From positions 124,001 through 188,000 of the forward strand of contig NZ_JAALFH010000060.1 in the NCBI RefSeq assembly GCF_011058255.1: 64,000 nucleotides of DNA, in the 5' to 3' direction. The first letter of the stretch is position 1; every line of letters starts with the position of its first letter. Both the position numbers and the translations under genes were made by a program. Under the pieces are notes generated by a model. It was not told where the DNA came from and did no database searches. It was given only the letters and a program-made list of their open reading frames with translations. Positions 29,441 to 36,450 of the stretch are shown one piece after another. This DNA comes from Thioalkalivibrio sp. XN8. GTDB lineage: Bacteria > Pseudomonadota > Gammaproteobacteria > Steroidobacterales > XN24.

Positions 29441-30127
29441 TCAGTCCGCGGGCCGCCAGCGAGCGTGGGCCCAGAGCTTCTTCAGCTTCGCCACCAGCGG
29501 GTGCCGCTTCACGCCGCGGGTGCGGCCGATGTCGCCCCAGTCGTCGGCATCCAGGCCGTAGGCCGAGAGCCGCTCGACCAGCGACTCGACCGAGTCATTG
29601 TCGATATCGAACTCGATCAATTGCGCCGGCCGGTCGGCCATGAAGGCGCGCACCTCGGCCAGGTGGGTGTCCCACTCCTGCCGCCAGAGCTCGGCCAGCA
29701 CCTCCTGCGAGTCGATGCCGCGCTGGCGCATCACCCGCTGGGCGAACTCGCCGTGGCCGTGCTTGAGGCGGGAGCGGATCCAGTCCTCGCGGTCGCGCAC
29801 GTTCAACAGCAGGATGGTGTCCGGGTAGTCGCGCATGATCTCGCGGAAGCACCGGATCGGCTCGAAGGCGTCGCTCTCGGTCTGGTAGATCAGGTCGGCG
29901 TAGAAGACGTGGCCTTCCATGCCGGCGAAGATCCTGCGCCCGGCCTCGAGGTTCTCGCGCATCAGCAGCCCGGCGTTGCGGCTGCGGCGGAAGGGCCGGC
30001 GCAGCTTGTACTTCACCACCGGGTGGCCGGCGCCGCGGAACAGCTGCTCGAGGCTGCGGGTGCCGCACTTGTGGTAGCCGATCTGCACGACCCGGGGCAG
30101 CGCGGTCGCTGGGCTCTGTCCTGTCAT
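29441..30127 (-). CDS. Sulfotransferase-family protein
   Basis: A 228-aa protein with the PAPS 5'-phosphosulfate loop VVQIGYHKCGTRSLEQLF near residue 15 and the 3'-phosphate-binding region LLLNVRDREDWIRSRL near 100. It would transfer sulfate from PAPS to a carbohydrate or other acceptor. It overlaps the glycosyltransferase gene (ATGA at 30124-30127), so the two enzymes are co-translated and probably act on the same glycan. The start at 30127 avoids a long overlap. Confidence 0.88.
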   Translation of the reverse strand: MTGQSPATALPRVVQIGYHKCGTRSLEQLFRGAGHPVVKYKLRRPFRRSRNAGLLMRENLEAGRRIFAGMEGHVFYADLIYQTESDAFEPIRCFREIMRDYPDTILLLNVRDREDWIRSRLKHGHGEFAQRVMRQRGIDSQEVLAELWRQEWDTHLAEVRAFMADRPAQLIEFDIDNDSVESLVERLSAYGLDADDWGDIGRTRGVKRHPLVAKLKKLWAHARWRPAD

Positions 30128-31041
30128 TGCTTCGGTCCCTCGCGCAGCCGCAGCTGCAGGCGGCGAATGGACGTGCGCAGCCGCGCCGTCCATGAATCCT
30201 GCTGGTAACGGCCCTTGCTGACGTGCCGGATGCGATATACGCCGGGCACCTCGACCGGCACGCCCTGGCTCCGCAGCAGCCAGCGGAAGGCCCGGTCCTC
30301 ATGGGCCTTGGCCCAGCGCGCCACCGGCTTCTGGTAGGTCTTCAGCTGGCCACAATATCCGACCGCTCGGGCGACGTCGCCATGGGCGATCTGCAGCGGC
30401 CCGGTGGCGCGGCCGCGCTCCATCGGGGCGTAGCCGGTGGTATCGAGCGCCAGCACGCGTGGCGCGCCCTTGCCGGCCTCCAGCACCGGGTCGCCGGGCT
30501 CCAGCGGGGTCGAGACGTGCTCGACCCGGGGGAACACCAGGGCGTCGCGCCGGCCCTGCAGCGCCAACGCGAGGCCGTCGAGGCAGCCGACGCCGAACAC
30601 CACGTCGCAGTCGGTGAACCAGACCCAGTCGGCCCCGGAGTTGCGCGCCGCGTGGTCCCGGCCGATGGCGCGGCGGAACAGGCGGTACTTGTCGAGGGGC
30701 TGCCAGTTCCAGGTGACGCCCGGGATCTCCATCGCCCCGAAATGCTCGAGGAGCGCCGCCGTGTCCCGGTCCTCGGGCGAGTAGTACACCGTCATGGTGA
30801 CGTCCGCCCCGCTCGGCGGGTGCAGGACCATGGAGCTCAGCTGGTAGGCCTGCATGTGGGCGTAGCCCCAGCAGTGGCTGACGATCTCTATGCGCAGCCG
30901 GCCGGCCGCGGCCTTGCGCCCGGACTCCGGCGGGAGTTCCTTCAGGAACCAGCTCGCCGGCACCCAGCCGCTGGCGGCCAGGCGCAGGAACAGCAAGGCG
31001 ATGCGGTCCCACAGGGTCTCGCGCGGGGTGGCTGTGCTCAT
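30124..31041 (-). CDS. Glycosyltransferase (GT-A-like) with DxD motif
   Basis: A 305-aa protein. RLRIEIVSHCWGYAHMQAYQ near residue 50 and DVTMTVYYSPEDRDT form a GT-A-like start. ADWVWFTDCDVVFG near residue 145 contains the DxD metal motif (Asp-Cys-Asp). KAHEDRAFRWLLRSQG near 260 is a typical acceptor/catalytic helix. The specificity is unknown. ATG 31041 (MSTATPRETLW) is chosen; ATG 31065 would overlap the next gene by 8 bases. Together with the sulfotransferase it suggests synthesis of a sulfated surface glycan. Confidence 0.82.
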   Translation of the reverse strand: MSTATPRETLWDRIALLFLRLAASGWVPASWFLKELPPESGRKAAAGRLRIEIVSHCWGYAHMQAYQLSSMVLHPPSGADVTMTVYYSPEDRDTAALLEHFGAMEIPGVTWNWQPLDKYRLFRRAIGRDHAARNSGADWVWFTDCDVVFGVGCLDGLALALQGRRDALVFPRVEHVSTPLEPGDPVLEAGKGAPRVLALDTTGYAPMERGRATGPLQIAHGDVARAVGYCGQLKTYQKPVARWAKAHEDRAFRWLLRSQGVPVEVPGVYRIRHVSKGRYQQDSWTARLRTSIRRLQLRLREGPKQ

Positions 31042-31057
31042 GGCCGGGCTCGGTTCA

Positions 31058-32239
31058 TCAGGCATATTGTCCCGCGGCGTGGCCCGAAGCCCAAGCCCAC
31101 TGGAAATTGTGGCCGCCGAGGTGCCCCGTCACGTCCACCACCTCGCCGATGAAATACACGCCCGGGTGGTCGCGGCACTCCATGGTCTTGGATGAGAGGG
31201 CGCCGGTGTCGACCCCGCCGATGGTGACCTCGGCGGTGCGATAACCCTCGGTGCCCGCCGGATACACCGTCCAGGGCTGGCAGGCGGACGCAGCCCGCTC
31301 GATGTCGGCGTCGCTCAGGTCCGCCAGCGGCTTGTTGCCGGTCCAGTGCTCGCACCAGCGCTGCGCCATGCTCTTCGGCAGGGTCTCGGCCAGCAGGGTC
31401 TTGAGCTCCACCCGCGGCCGGCCGCGACGCCCGGCGCGCAGCCGCTCGGCCAGGTCCGCGCCGGGGAAGAGGTCGATCTCCAGCGGCTGCCCGGGCAGCC
31501 AGTACGACGACGCCTGCAGGATGGCCGGGCCGCTCAGGCCGCGATGGGTGAACAGGATGTTCTCCCGGAACGCGGCGCCGCCGGCGCGGGTCACCGTCTC
31601 CACGGACACGCCCGAGAGCCCGTCGAGGCGGGCGAGCAACCGCGGCGCCAGCGTGACCGGCACCAGCGCCGCCCGGGTCGGCTGGATCGCCAGCCCCAGC
31701 TCGCGGGCGAAGTCGATGCCGAAGCCGGTGGCGCCCAGCGAGGGGATCGAATAGCCGCCGGTGGCGATCACCAGCGATTCCGCCAGCAGCGGGCCCTGCG
31801 GCGTCTCCAGCCGGTGCGGCGGGCCGAGCTGCGCGATGCGGGTCGGCGCATGCGTCAGCACTGCCGCGCCCACCGCCGCGCACTCCGCCAGCAGCATGCG
31901 GACGATATCTTTCGAGGAGCGGTCGCAGAACAGCTGGCCGAGTTTCTTCTCGTGGTAGGAGATGGCGTGCTTCTCCACCAGCGCCACGAAATCCGCCGGC
32001 GTGTAGCGGCTCAGCGCCGACTTGGCGAAGTGCGGGTTGGCGGAGAGGAAATTCCCGGGCGTAGAGTGGATGTTAGTGAAATTGCAGCGCCCGCCGCCGG
32101 ACATGAGGATCTTCTTGCCGACCTTGTTGGCATGATCCAGGACGCGGACACTGCGGCCGCGCGCACCGGCCGCGATGGCGCACATCAGTCCGGCGGCGCC
32201 GGCGCCGATGATCGCGACATCGACGCCGGTTTCGGCCAT
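31058..32239 (-). CDS. HI0933/BaiN-family NAD(P)/FAD flavoprotein
   Basis: A 393-aa flavoprotein with VAIIGAGAAGLMCAIAAGARG at the N-terminus and MSGGGRCNFTNIH near residue 50, the marks of the HI0933 family. VIATGGYSIPSLGATGFG and GLSGPAILQASSYW follow. The C-terminal GEVVDVTGHLGGHNFQWAWA closes the FAD site. The biological reaction of most members is unknown; BaiN-type relatives act on bile acids. It shares one base with the ogt stop. Confidence 0.92.
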   Translation of the reverse strand: MAETGVDVAIIGAGAAGLMCAIAAGARGRSVRVLDHANKVGKKILMSGGGRCNFTNIHSTPGNFLSANPHFAKSALSRYTPADFVALVEKHAISYHEKKLGQLFCDRSSKDIVRMLLAECAAVGAAVLTHAPTRIAQLGPPHRLETPQGPLLAESLVIATGGYSIPSLGATGFGIDFARELGLAIQPTRAALVPVTLAPRLLARLDGLSGVSVETVTRAGGAAFRENILFTHRGLSGPAILQASSYWLPGQPLEIDLFPGADLAERLRAGRRGRPRVELKTLLAETLPKSMAQRWCEHWTGNKPLADLSDADIERAASACQPWTVYPAGTEGYRTAEVTIGGVDTGALSSKTMECRDHPGVYFIGEVVDVTGHLGGHNFQWAWASGHAAGQYA

Positions 32240-32763
32240 CAGGCGATATCCACGCCCTCGCGGGAGAGCAGCTTGCGTTTCATCGGCAGCCCACCGCCAA
32301 AGCCGCCGAGGCTGCCGTCGCTGCGCACCACCCGGTGGCAGGGCACCAGCAGGGGCACGGGATTGGCGCCGCAGGCCTGCGCCGCGGCGCGCACCGCCCG
32401 CGGGTTGCCGGCGCGGCGGGCCAGCTCGGTGTAGCTGATGACCTCGCCGCGAGGAACCCGGGCGATCGCGCGCCACACCCGGCGCTGGAAATCGGTGCCG
32501 CCGAGGTCCAGCGGCGGCAGCGGGCCCGGGGCCGGCTCGGCGAGCCAGCGGGTGACCAGCGCCGCCATCCCGGCCAGCCCGGCCTGGTCCCGGACCAGCT
32601 CGGCGCCCGGGAACCGCCGCGCCAGTTCCTGTTTCAGGGCCGCCGCGTTGCCGTCCAGGCGGATCGCGCAGAGTCCCTTCTCCGAGCGGGCAACTCCAAG
32701 CGGGCCAATGGCTGTATGGATTTGCGTATACAAAATACGTCTAGCGGGCCGGGATTTGGCCAT
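32239..32763 (-). CDS. ogt: Methylated-DNA-protein-cysteine methyltransferase
   Basis: Removes alkyl groups from O6-alkylguanine or O4-alkylthymine by suicide transfer. The 174-aa protein has the active-site motif VPLLVPCHRVVRSDGSLGGF with the acceptor Cys in PCHRV. The DNA-binding FQRRVWRAIARVPRGEVISY and the Arg-finger region RAVRAAAQACGANP are also present. MAKSRPARRILYTQ is the start at 32763, which overlaps the upstream stop (TAATG). Confidence 0.95.
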   Translation of the reverse strand: MAKSRPARRILYTQIHTAIGPLGVARSEKGLCAIRLDGNAAALKQELARRFPGAELVRDQAGLAGMAALVTRWLAEPAPGPLPPLDLGGTDFQRRVWRAIARVPRGEVISYTELARRAGNPRAVRAAAQACGANPVPLLVPCHRVVRSDGSLGGFGGGLPMKRKLLSREGVDIA

Positions 32764-33398
32764 TACTCCGACTCCTTGAGGACGCCCATCGCCCGGAGCT
32801 GGCGATCGTGCAGGCGGGACAGCAGCAACAGCGCCGTGATCGCTCCGAGCAGGGCCCAGAACATATCCGACTGGGTGTCCCAGGTGTCGCCCTGGGTGCC
32901 GAGAAACTCGTGCGCGTCCTGGCCCATGGCGAGCCCGGCCCACCACTCGATGAGTTCATAAAAAGCACTGATTGCAAGGGCGATGCAGACGCAGAGGAAA
33001 TGCAGCATGGCGCGGCCGTTCACATAGTAGCCACGCACCAGGATCTCGCGCGCGATTAGCGCCGGGACGAAGCCCTGCATGAAATGGCCAATCTTGTCGT
33101 AGGGATTGCGCATGGTGCCGAGGAGGTCCTGGAGCCAGAAGCCGAGCGGCACGTGGGCGTAGGTGTACGCGCCGCCGTAGATCAGCACCAGCGCGTGCAG
33201 CGCAATCAGCACGTAGAGAAGGTGCGTCAGCGGATAGCGACGATAGGTGAGCGCAAGGATCGGGGCCGCGATAAGCACCGGCGCGACTTCCATCCACCAG
33301 GTGATGCGGTCGCGCGGCTCGACGCCCGACGCGACCAGCGCGACGGCCACGACCAGCGCAAGACCCGACACCAGCGCCAGGCGGTTCACGGCCACCAT
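32763..33398 (-). CDS. DUF2238 integral membrane protein (YjdF-like)
   Basis: A 211-aa protein with about six transmembrane helices. YDKIGHFMQGFVPALIAREIL near residue 105 and ISAFYELIEWWAGLAMGQDA near 145 carry the conserved His and Glu of DUF2238. LGTQGDTWDTQSDMFWALLG follows. The family's role is unknown. The start at 33398 has GGGGAGG directly upstream; an in-frame extension further upstream lacks membrane character. Confidence 0.9.
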   Translation of the reverse strand: MVAVNRLALVSGLALVVAVALVASGVEPRDRITWWMEVAPVLIAAPILALTYRRYPLTHLLYVLIALHALVLIYGGAYTYAHVPLGFWLQDLLGTMRNPYDKIGHFMQGFVPALIAREILVRGYYVNGRAMLHFLCVCIALAISAFYELIEWWAGLAMGQDAHEFLGTQGDTWDTQSDMFWALLGAITALLLLSRLHDRQLRAMGVLKESE

Positions 33399-33459
33399 GC
33401 CTCCCCTGCGGATACGTCGCGCCATTCTGGCAGCAAGCCCCGGGCGCGGAAAGCGAGGT

Positions 33460-33870
33460 TCAAGGTCGCTCCGCCGCGGCGTCGAGGTAATCACCCGAGG
33501 CGATGCGGCGGCCGCGTCCCATCGGCCCGGCATAACAGTAAACCCAAGCCGTCATGATCTCCCCGGAATCAAGCACGACGTTCGCCTCGCGACGCACGAA
33601 CAGCGAGCGCTCCGGCCGGTGCGGGTCATAGTCCTCGTAGCCATCGAGCCCGGCGAGGGCGCGGCGGTCGCCGAGCTCGTAGAGCTCGCCCAGCACCCAG
33701 TCTTCACGTGTGACCGCGTGTACCAGCCCCGGGTAGGCGCCGAGATTCAGCAACCGGCCGCGCACCCGGCCGCGGCCGAGGCACTCTGCGGGGTCGCCGA
33801 GCAGCTCATGCCGGCTGCCCGGCGCATCCCGGCGCAGCGAGCCATAAACGAACAGGCGCGTGTTCCTCAC
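33460..33870 (-). CDS. Gamma-glutamylcyclotransferase-like (AIG2/BtrG fold) protein
   Basis: A 136-aa protein with LFVYGSLRRDAPGSRHELLG at the N-terminus, the YGSL motif of the GGCT fold. VLGELYELGDRRALAGLDGYED carries the conserved acidic residue. Family members cyclise gamma-glutamyl groups to 5-oxoproline; this one's substrate is not known. The GTG start overlaps the upstream stop (GTGA). Confidence 0.88.
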   Translation of the reverse strand: MRNTRLFVYGSLRRDAPGSRHELLGDPAECLGRGRVRGRLLNLGAYPGLVHAVTREDWVLGELYELGDRRALAGLDGYEDYDPHRPERSLFVRREANVVLDSGEIMTAWVYCYAGPMGRGRRIASGDYLDAAAERP

Positions 33871-34202
33871 CACTTCTTGGGCAAGCGCGGATCTTCCGGG
33901 CCGAATCGCTTGTAGCGCGCGCGCCGCTGCTTGCGTTCGATCTCGCGCCGGCGCTGCTCGGTGAAACCACGGCCCCAGCGCTCCTGCCAGGCGGCCGCGA
34001 AGCTTGCGTATACCGTATACAAGCCGCTCCATTCCAGCAGCGGCCGCAGGCCGAAACCGAGGAACAATACCAGCAAGACGTGCCAAATCAACCAGTTACC
34101 AGCCACGACCAGGGTCAGGGGCAACAGGGACACGATAGCGATGAAGATGCCTCGAGCCAGCGGGCCGTACTCGAAGCGATGGCCGGAGACGCGGCGGCTC
34201 AT
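33867..34202 (-). CDS. Small membrane protein, unknown
   Basis: A 111-aa protein with one long or two short hydrophobic helices (residues 16-55) and a strongly basic C-terminal tail (RRREIERKQRRARYKRFG). Such a tail suggests a cytoplasmic end on the inside of the inner membrane. It is held between two four-base overlaps (upstream methyltransferase, downstream GGCT-like gene), so it is a true gene. I do not recognise the family. Confidence 0.75.
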   Translation of the reverse strand: MSRRVSGHRFEYGPLARGIFIAIVSLLPLTLVVAGNWLIWHVLLVLFLGFGLRPLLEWSGLYTVYASFAAAWQERWGRGFTEQRRREIERKQRRARYKRFGPEDPRLPKKW

Positions 34203-34786
34203 GGCTTGCGCGCGATCGCCTGGACCACCGAGGACAGGCCGGTGTGGCCCCGGCCCTCGATGACCTCGCGTTCCAGTTCCTCGAGATGGAGGAATTCCAG
34301 CCCCGCCAGCTCCTCGCGGAGCATGTCGGCGGTCACCAGCAGGTCTGCCGACCTCGGCCCGCCGGTGCCGCGCCCCATCTGCTCGGGCGTGTAAGCCTCC
34401 AGCAGCAGGATGCCACCCGGCTTGAGCGCGCCGGGAATCCTCGCGTAGACCTGGCGGCGGACCTCGGGCGGCAGGTGGCCGAAGATCGACACGACAGCAT
34501 CCCACCGCCCGGATCCCAGCTCATAGCCCGCAAGATCGGCGCAGATAGTCTCAATTTCTACGCCATTGTCTGCTGCCAGCCGCCGTGCCTTGGCCAACCC
34601 CACCGGCGAGTGGTCGACGGCCGTGACCCGGAAACCGAGGCCGGCGAGATAGACGGCATTGCGGCCCTCCCCCTCGGCCAGGCTCAGCACGTCGCCCGGC
34701 GCCAGCTCCGCCGCATGCTCCTCGAGGAAGCGGTTGGGCTCCGTGCCGTAGATGTAATCTTCAGCGCTGTATTTTTCGTCCCACAT
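34199..34786 (-). CDS. SAM-dependent methyltransferase, TehB-like
   Basis: A 195-aa class I methyltransferase. MWDEKYSAEDYIYGTEPN at the N-terminus and VLSLAEGEGRNAVYLAGLG (motif I) are like TehB and thiol/tellurite methyltransferases. VTAVDHSPVGLAKARRLA is motif post-I and WDAVVSIFGHLPPE is motif IV. The substrate is not known. It overlaps the small membrane protein gene that follows. Confidence 0.88.
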   Translation of the reverse strand: MWDEKYSAEDYIYGTEPNRFLEEHAAELAPGDVLSLAEGEGRNAVYLAGLGFRVTAVDHSPVGLAKARRLAADNGVEIETICADLAGYELGSGRWDAVVSIFGHLPPEVRRQVYARIPGALKPGGILLLEAYTPEQMGRGTGGPRSADLLVTADMLREELAGLEFLHLEELEREVIEGRGHTGLSSVVQAIARKP

Positions 34787-34831
34787 GCCCGTATTGCTTC
34801 CTGCCTCGACCAGTTTTCGGTAGCGGCCAGT

Positions 34832-35671
34832 CTAGCCTTCGCCGGGCCAGGCCCCAATACGCCGCAGGAAGCTGCGCGCCATCTCGCCGCGGAAGGCGGC
34901 GATCGACTCGAAGCTCGGCCCGCGCACGTACAACGCGTAGGCCACGGGCGGGGCATCGGGCCGATCCACCCAGCCCACCAGCCAGCCGGCGAAGGGCCCG
35001 TCCATGTTACCGCCCTCGGTCGGTCCGGAGCCGGTCTTGCCGTGCAGCCGGTAATCGCCCCGCTCTTCCAGCAGGCTGGCTTCAACCAGCGCCGCCACGT
35101 GCGCCGGCCTTACCGGCAATTCGCCCTGCACGAGGCGGGCGATGAACTCCGCCTGCCCGCGTGGCGAGATCGCCAGCGGCCCGGCCAGCCAGAAGACGTC
35201 GCTGCCGTCGGGCGCCATGGCGTTGCCGTAGCCGAAGGCCCGGAGCATCTCGCGGTAGCGCGGGCCGCCGACTTCGAGCGCCACATCCTGGAAATACCAG
35301 ACGGTCGAGCGGCGGAAGGCCTGCGCCAGCGACTGGTCCTCGCGCCACGCCTCCGACCACCACGGCTGCGCCGGACGGCGCGCGGGATCGCGCTGCCGGA
35401 CATGGTCGAGCGAATCGGCGACGCCGGTTTCGAGCGCGATGAGCAGGTTCGGCATCTTGAAAGTGGAGTAGGGCGCGTGGAGCTCGCCGGCACGCTCGGG
35501 CGCCCACGCAAAACGCCGGCCGTCCTCGAGGTCGATGGCGTAGAAGATCGCATCGCGGCCGTCGAGTTCCGCCGTGACGCCCGCGTCGGCGATGACCTCG
35601 GGCCCGGCGGGCTCCGCTGCGGCAGCGGGTGTCACCAACAGCCATACCAGCGCGAGCGCAGCGGCCTTCAT
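34832..35671 (-). CDS. Class D (OXA-type) beta-lactamase, exported
   Basis: A 279-aa protein with a signal peptide (MKAAALALVWLLVTPAAAA). All class D motifs are visible: Ser69-Thr-Phe-Lys72 in YSTFKMPNLL, Ser122-Thr-Val124 followed by WYF, Tyr-Gly-Asn at 148-150, and Lys-Thr-Gly at 212-214 in LHGKTGSGPTEGG. The Lys after the Ser is the one that is carbamylated in the family. It may hydrolyse beta-lactams; the chromosomal setting inside a methyltransferase operon speaks for a resident gene and not a cassette. It overlaps the upstream methyltransferase (ATGA). Confidence 0.9.
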   Translation of the reverse strand: MKAAALALVWLLVTPAAAAEPAGPEVIADAGVTAELDGRDAIFYAIDLEDGRRFAWAPERAGELHAPYSTFKMPNLLIALETGVADSLDHVRQRDPARRPAQPWWSEAWREDQSLAQAFRRSTVWYFQDVALEVGGPRYREMLRAFGYGNAMAPDGSDVFWLAGPLAISPRGQAEFIARLVQGELPVRPAHVAALVEASLLEERGDYRLHGKTGSGPTEGGNMDGPFAGWLVGWVDRPDAPPVAYALYVRGPSFESIAAFRGEMARSFLRRIGAWPGEG

Positions 35672-36444
35672 CCGCGCTTGCCTCCGACGAAGATGGTCTG
35701 CGGGTAGCAGCCTTCCCCGAGGAGGTACTGGTCGTAAGCGCCCTCGAGCGGCACCGCGAGCATGTCGAGCCCGGCGGCGTCGAAGGCCTCGTCCCAGGCC
35801 CGGCGCGGAAAGAGTCCTAGAACATGGCGGTCGGTGTGAACGCTCAGCTCGCCTTCGCACCGGACCAGGTACACCAGGGTCGCCTCGTAGCAACCGGGCC
35901 GGGCCGGGTCGACGCGGTTATTTTCCAGCACCGTGAGGTGGACGCCTTCGCGCTCGCCGATATAGGCGAAGTTATTGTCCCGGAACGTCTCGGCCGGCTT
36001 GGCCACGACGAGGACCGCGCCGCCCGGCCGGAGATGCAGCGCGGCCGTCTGCAGCGCCGCGTCGAGATCGTCGCGCGTCACCATGTAGTCGACGCTGTCC
36101 GGGATGATGACAGCGTCGAACTCCCGGCCAAGCCGCAGCGTGCGCATGTCGGCCTCGAGGTACTCGACGTCCGGGTTCGCCGCGCGGGCGAGCGCGAGCA
36201 TGCCCGGGCTGACGTCGACGCCGGTGACGGCGAACTGGCGCTTGAGGAGGCGATCGTAGCCGCCGGCGCCGCTGCCGAGATGGAGCAGCGTCCGCGGCGC
36301 CGGGCGCGCCGTCGCCCGCAGCAGCCGGACGATGTTTGCGACCGCGGCCTCGCAGTCGGCGGGATCGCTCAGCAGCTCGTCAGTCCAGGCGAGCTCGTTG
36401 TAGGCCAGCCAGCGGGGCGGCGCGCCGGGCGTGGAATCGCTCAC
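35668..36444 (-). CDS. Class I SAM-dependent methyltransferase
   Basis: A 258-aa protein. TLLHLGSGAGGYDRLLKRQ (motif I, near residue 52), VTGVDVSPGMLALARAANP and YLEADMRTLRLGREFDAVI are the SAM-binding segments. HLRPGGAVLVV marks the end of the core, and a beta-rich C-terminal insertion follows. The substrate is unknown. It starts 6 bases after the kinase gene's end, and its stop overlaps the beta-lactamase start, so three unlike functions share one transcript. Confidence 0.87.
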   Translation of the reverse strand: MSDSTPGAPPRWLAYNELAWTDELLSDPADCEAAVANIVRLLRATARPAPRTLLHLGSGAGGYDRLLKRQFAVTGVDVSPGMLALARAANPDVEYLEADMRTLRLGREFDAVIIPDSVDYMVTRDDLDAALQTAALHLRPGGAVLVVAKPAETFRDNNFAYIGEREGVHLTVLENNRVDPARPGCYEATLVYLVRCEGELSVHTDRHVLGLFPRRAWDEAFDAAGLDMLAVPLEGAYDQYLLGEGCYPQTIFVGGKRG

Positions 36445-36450
36445 CGTTCT

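Noticed and set aside
32725-32739. CGTAT/ATACG inverted repeat near the ogt start
   Set aside because: It is inside the ogt N-terminal coding sequence and short, so chance explains it.
34006-34021. GTATAC repeats (GTATACCGTATAC)
   Set aside because: It lies inside the coding frame of the 111-aa membrane protein and codes for Tyr/Val residues of a helix end.
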